Part shown: piece after piece, positions 61,451 to 64,000 of the stretch
Layout of the letters: every line of letters starts with the position of its first letter
Position numbering within the stretch: position 1 is the stretch's first letter
Assembly: GCA_017410375.1 (NCBI GenBank)
Contig: JAFQQW010000016.1
Coordinates: 83,575-147,574 of the forward strand
DNA from: Clostridia bacterium
GTDB lineage: Bacteria > Bacillota > Clostridia > RGIG6154
Direction: 5' to 3'
Length of the DNA stretch: 64,000 nt
Made by a program: the position numbers and the translations under genes
The notes under the pieces: generated by a model
What the model saw: the letters and a program-made list of their open reading frames with translations, nothing else
What the model was told of the DNA's origin: nothing
Database searches by the model: none

Positions 61451-62746
61451 TTATTTCTTTAAAACGTACTGTTTGTAGTACGGCATATACGTTTCGCTGT
61501 CACGGATTACACAGCCTGCAACGGTACCTGCACGCATCAGTTCAGAGCATTTACCGCATGCAATACAGCATTTTTCCTGCTTTGCACCACCCGATAACAT
61601 ATCCTTTGCAAAATCAGGATACGCAAAAGCCTGTCTGCCAAAGCCTGCAATTTTACAAACACCGTTTTCAACGGCACCTGCCGCCACATTTTCCGATTCT
61701 TTACCCATATAGGAAAAGCCTGAGCCCATAATAACCATATCCGGATTCTCTTGCTGAATTTTACCCACGCACTTCATCATTCTCTCTACCCCCGTAAGCG
61801 GAGCCTCGGGTGATTCGTAAGGACCATGATTAAAGGGACGGTTTACATGGGGATTTACATAAGGGTTACCGATTGTAATATCTAAAAGCTCGAAATCAAA
61901 TTTTTCCTTTAAGGTTTTGACAACCTGAAGCGGTTCGTCAAGCACTGGTGTTAATCCTTTTTCTTCGGTTACACCAAAACCATACGGGTACGGAAAACCG
62001 TCATAGGCATTCATACGGCTGGTTACAATAAAATCTTTCCCCGTATTCTGCTTTGCCTGTGCAATAGAATTAAAATAAAGGCGTGTTCTGTTTTCATAGC
62101 TTCCGCCATATTCGCCTTTACGAACATGTGCTCCCATCAGCTCGCTCATTAAATACCCGTGACAACATTTAATGTCTACGCCGTCAAATCCTGCTTGTTC
62201 AGCGAGCTTTGCGGTTAAACCGAATTTTTCTTCCAAAGCCTTCAGATAATCGTCCGATAAAATATGAGATGCGTCAATCGGATTATCCTTTTCAAAAATG
62301 GGCTTGTTATATGCAATCAAAGGTGCAGGCGTACCTTGGGGCTTGGAATATCTGCCCGAATGGGTTGCTTGCAGAATGATAACGGGATTGATGCCGTTTT
62401 CTTTCATTGCGGTTTCACGCATGAATTCCACTTCATATTTAAAGCTGTCTAAATTCTTCTCGGTTAAAAAGAGCTGTCTGGGATTTGCTCTGCCTTCATT
62501 GACAACCGCACAAGCCTCCGCCCAGATTAAACCGGCACCGCTTTTGGCAAAGCGTTCATAACGTCGATGAGTCAGCTCGCCAAACGCACCGTCTGCGGTG
62601 CCATCACAGCCTTCCATCGGCTGAATTGCAATACGGTTGGGTGCAACTTTACCCGACACAGTAATGGGTGCGCACAGTACACTAAGATTTTCGGAATAAG
62701 GAATGTTATAACCCTGTTCCTGAATTTTGGATTTGAGATTTTCCAT
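61451..62746 (-). CDS. Old yellow enzyme-type NADH:flavin oxidoreductase with Fe-S cysteines
   Basis: 431 residues. FMN-binding TIM barrel: APNRIAIQPMEGCDG, QATHSGRYSKP (conserved His), FDGVDIKCCHGYLMSELM and NRTRLYFNSI match the 2,4-dienoyl-CoA reductase/trimethylamine dehydrogenase branch. The C-terminal CCIACGKCSELMRAGTVAGC supplies the four cysteines (C-x2-C-x2-C-x11-C) of a 4Fe-4S cluster. Unlike BaiCD/BaiH or dienoyl-CoA reductase (about 640 residues or more), the C-terminal FAD/NAD domains are missing, so it must get electrons from another protein, possibly the FAD protein in the same operon. Its substrate carries an activated C=C bond by family knowledge. First gene of the operon; AAGGAG precedes ATG 62746. 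Confidence 0.87.
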   Translation of the reverse strand: MENLKSKIQEQGYNIPYSENLSVLCAPITVSGKVAPNRIAIQPMEGCDGTADGAFGELTHRRYERFAKSGAGLIWAEACAVVNEGRANPRQLFLTEKNLDSFKYEVEFMRETAMKENGINPVIILQATHSGRYSKPQGTPAPLIAYNKPIFEKDNPIDASHILSDDYLKALEEKFGLTAKLAEQAGFDGVDIKCCHGYLMSELMGAHVRKGEYGGSYENRTRLYFNSIAQAKQNTGKDFIVTSRMNAYDGFPYPYGFGVTEEKGLTPVLDEPLQVVKTLKEKFDFELLDITIGNPYVNPHVNRPFNHGPYESPEAPLTGVERMMKCVGKIQQENPDMVIMGSGFSYMGKESENVAAGAVENGVCKIAGFGRQAFAYPDFAKDMLSGGAKQEKCCIACGKCSELMRAGTVAGCVIRDSETYMPYYKQYVLKK

Positions 62747-62779
62747 AAAACCGCTCCTTCAACTTACTTCATTGTCTTA

Positions 62780-62808
62780 AGTATAGCATTTAAATAACAG
62801 CTTGTAAA
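62780..62808 (-). promoter_or_regulatory. SigA-type promoter of the redox operon
   Basis: TTTACA (62803-62808) and TATACT (62780-62785) on the minus strand with a 17-bp spacer. Confidence 0.75.
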
Positions 62809-62857
62809 CCAAATTATCGATAAAAAAGGTTTGAATTTCGAAACAATTTAATTTTTG

Positions 62858-62885
62858 TCATAACAAAACACTTTACCCATATACT
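62858..62885 (+). promoter_or_regulatory. SigE-like sporulation promoter of spoIIID
   Basis: TCATAAC (62858-62864) and CATATACT (62878-62885) with 13-14 bp between them resemble the SigE consensus (KMATATT / CATACAHT). Transcription would start near 62892, just before the spoIIID ribosome binding site. No good SigA promoter is seen here. In Bacillus subtilis spoIIID is a SigE-dependent gene. Confidence 0.6.
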
Positions 62886-62916
62886 GTTAACAAGAAGATG
62901 AGGAGTGAGCCATTGT

Positions 62917-63174
62917 ATGAAAAATTATATCGAAAAACGTGTTCTCTCACTTGCAGATTACATCATAAGGCACAAGTGTACCGTTCGGAATGCCGCAAAA
63001 GAGTTTAACATTTCAAAGTCCACTGTCCACAAAGATGTAGCATACCGTTTAGAACACATCAATCCCAAACTTTATCAAAAAGTGCGTCTGATTTTGGATG
63101 ACAACCGGGAAACGAGGCATATACGGGGCGGAAACGCAACAAAGCAGAAATATTTAGCCTTACATAAAAGCTAG
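62917..63174 (+). CDS. spoIIID: Sporulation transcriptional regulator SpoIIID
   Basis: 85 residues from ATG 62917, the family length. Helix-turn-helix CTVRNAAKEFNISKSTVHKDVAYRLEHINP and the C-terminal basic helix ETRHIRGGNATKQKYL match SpoIIID closely (KSTVHKD and RHIRGG-AT-KYK are near-invariant). It is a mother-cell regulator that activates and represses SigE-dependent genes during sporulation. GAGGAG lies 11 nt before the ATG; an in-frame GTG 62905 overlaps it and is less likely. Its presence indicates a spore-forming lineage. Confidence 0.95.
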   Translation: MKNYIEKRVLSLADYIIRHKCTVRNAAKEFNISKSTVHKDVAYRLEHINPKLYQKVRLILDDNRETRHIRGGNATKQKYLALHKS

Positions 63175-63181
63175 GTGTATC

Positions 63182-63210
63182 TTGACGAATTTTGTTTTTT
63201 GATGTATACT
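63182..63210 (+). promoter_or_regulatory. SigA-type promoter of the ATPase gene at 63237
   Basis: TTGACG (63182-63187) and TATACT (63205-63210) with a 17-bp spacer, starting right after the spoIIID stop codon. Confidence 0.78.
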
Positions 63211-63236
63211 TAAGAAAAAACAAAACGGAGATACCA

Positions 63237-63833
63237 ATGAAGAATTTTAAAAAAATTGTCATTACAGGCGGTCCCTGTGCAGGAAAAACCACTGCACTTG
63301 AAAAAATACGCAAAAAATTTGAGGCTGACGGCTACACCGTAATCATTGTGCCCGAAACCGCAACTGAGCTTTTATATGGTGGTATTGCCATTGATTCTAT
63401 GGAAACGCGCCTTTTTCAAAAAACACTTTTAGAACTGCAATTACACAAAGAAGCTTGCTTTTTAAAAGCCGTTGAAGATATGAATCGCGAAAAAATCATT
63501 CTGTTTTTCGACCGCGGTGCAATCGATGGAAAGGCCTACATGAAGGACGAGGAGTTTTTGCAGAATTTAAACGAACTAAATCTGACCGAAGCCGAATTGT
63601 TTGCACGATACGATGCAGTAATTTGCTTAGAAACCGCTGCAAACGCACCGGGTAATTTGTATCAGACCGAAAACAATTTTGTGCGGTTTGAATCCAAAGA
63701 AGGTGCAATTGCCGTGGACAACAGACTTTTTGAGGTGTGGAACAATCACCCGAACTTCGCTTTCATTCCCGCAAAAGAAGATTTTGACGAAAAAATCAGT
63801 TTTTTAATGAAAAGCATTGAAAAAATAATATAA
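63237..63833 (+). CDS. P-loop ATPase of the AAA_28 / thymidylate-kinase-like type
   Basis: 198 residues. Walker A ITGGPCAGKTTALEKI at residue 8, VIIVPETATELLYGG, and a Walker B-like stretch IILFFDRGAIDGKAY (about residue 85). The pattern, including D-R-G-x-x-D-G-K-A-Y, is that of small AAA_28 family NTPases, which resemble nucleoside or deoxynucleoside kinases. Substrate unknown. ATG 63237 with ACGGAG at 6 nt is preferred over a longer frame. It has its own vegetative promoter, so it need not belong to the sporulation programme. Confidence 0.8.
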   Translation: MKNFKKIVITGGPCAGKTTALEKIRKKFEADGYTVIIVPETATELLYGGIAIDSMETRLFQKTLLELQLHKEACFLKAVEDMNREKIILFFDRGAIDGKAYMKDEEFLQNLNELNLTEAELFARYDAVICLETAANAPGNLYQTENNFVRFESKEGAIAVDNRLFEVWNNHPNFAFIPAKEDFDEKISFLMKSIEKII

Positions 63834-63839
63834 AATAAG

Positions 63840-63859
63840 CGAAACAGCAAGCTGTTTCG
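63840..63859 (+). terminator. Hairpin after the ATPase gene
   Basis: CGAAACAGC / GCTGTTTCG forms a 9-bp stem a few bases beyond the stop codon and directly next to repeat copy B. There is no long U-tract. Confidence 0.6.
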
Positions 63860-63860
63860 T

Positions 63861-64000
63861 TCAGCGTGTCGATAAACCTATCGACACGCTGTCAGAGTGC
63901 GAAAAAGGAAGTTATATTTTGTCAATTTGAATTCGTCGGCGTACAGAGGTACGGTAGAGTTCAAATTGACAAAAAGCAAGCAATGGAGCGGAATCCTCGA
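63861..64000 (-). repeat. Repeat core, copy B (cut by window end)
   Basis: Reverse-complement copy of 8962-9101 over the whole 140 bp, with two mismatches by eye. Includes the 13-bp hairpin (63862-63891) and the TGTCAATTTGAA / TTCAAATTGACA inverted repeat. The element probably continues past the window. The boundary on the ATPase side ends exactly where the sequences of the two copies diverge. Confidence 0.92.

Noticed and set aside
61451..62746. Bile acid 7-dehydroxylation (bai) operon
   Set aside because: OYE, SDR and FAD proteins recall BaiCD/BaiA/BaiN, but the OYE lacks the FAD/NAD domains, there is no BaiB, BaiE, BaiF or BaiG type gene, and sugar-type enzymes are present instead.

Overview
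The window looks like a chromosomal segment of an AT-rich, endospore-forming member of the Firmicutes, class Clostridia (gut or other anaerobic habitat). The signs are strong AGGAGG-type ribosome binding sites, TTGACA-N17-TATAAT promoters, SpoIIID, IreB, YajC, a TIGR04086 membrane protein, an FMN riboswitch in front of the ECF riboflavin transporter gene ribU, an SLH-anchored surface enzyme and a copper-amine-oxidase-type stalk domain. I cannot name the genus from the sequence alone.

Layout. 1-560: end of a CofE-like gene and tRNA-Pro(CGG). 561-5648: a leftward operon (clan GH-A glycosidase, UlaG-like lactonase, enolase-superfamily sugar acid dehydratase, intracellular GH16, SDR) with a divergent AraC regulator. 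6465-9121: a sialidase-fold protein with a DHDPS/NAL-family aldolase, then a composite hairpin repeat. 9120-12400: MalQ with a downstream AraC, and a sugar isomerase-like TIM barrel. 12536-16531: GH38 mannosidase divergent from an AraC gene. 16595-22220: a DUF4838 protein, TIM barrel, PHP hydrolase and DMT transporter operon plus an AraC. 22420-40730: a symmetric glycan-degradation block. GH110-like, GH95, GH36, GH106-like, an SGNH protein and a 1629-residue secreted protein run left from about 37.3 kb; GH2 and an AraC gene run right. The block is closed at both ends by very similar arrays of five short units with a 20-bp period, each followed on the outside by a terminator hairpin.

40835-52758 holds housekeeping and envelope functions: tRNA-Arg(CCT), FMN riboswitch and ribU, then a tight apparent operon pheS-pheT-ireB-murJ-polymerase-glycosyltransferase-two DUF4330 proteins, a TIGR04086 protein, yajC, and a YdcF-type gene with an apparent frameshift at a TTTGGGT heptamer. 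52786-57037: metY (rightward) converges on a secreted, SLH-anchored GH16 enzyme. 57156-62746: a five-gene leftward redox/catabolic operon (OYE-type flavoprotein, SDR, FAD oxidoreductase, TIM barrel, 2-hydroxyacid dehydrogenase). 62917-63833: spoIIID with a SigE-like promoter, then a P-loop ATPase. The last 140 bp are an inverted, near-identical copy of the repeat core seen at 8962-9101.

How the parts work together: five AraC regulators each sit beside a small sugar-processing operon. Almost all glycosidases lack signal peptides, so they should act on imported oligosaccharides. Only two large secreted proteins (32361-37250 and 54110-57037) could attack polymers outside. No carbohydrate ABC, PTS or MFS importer is encoded here; the only possible carrier in the sugar clusters is a DMT-type protein.
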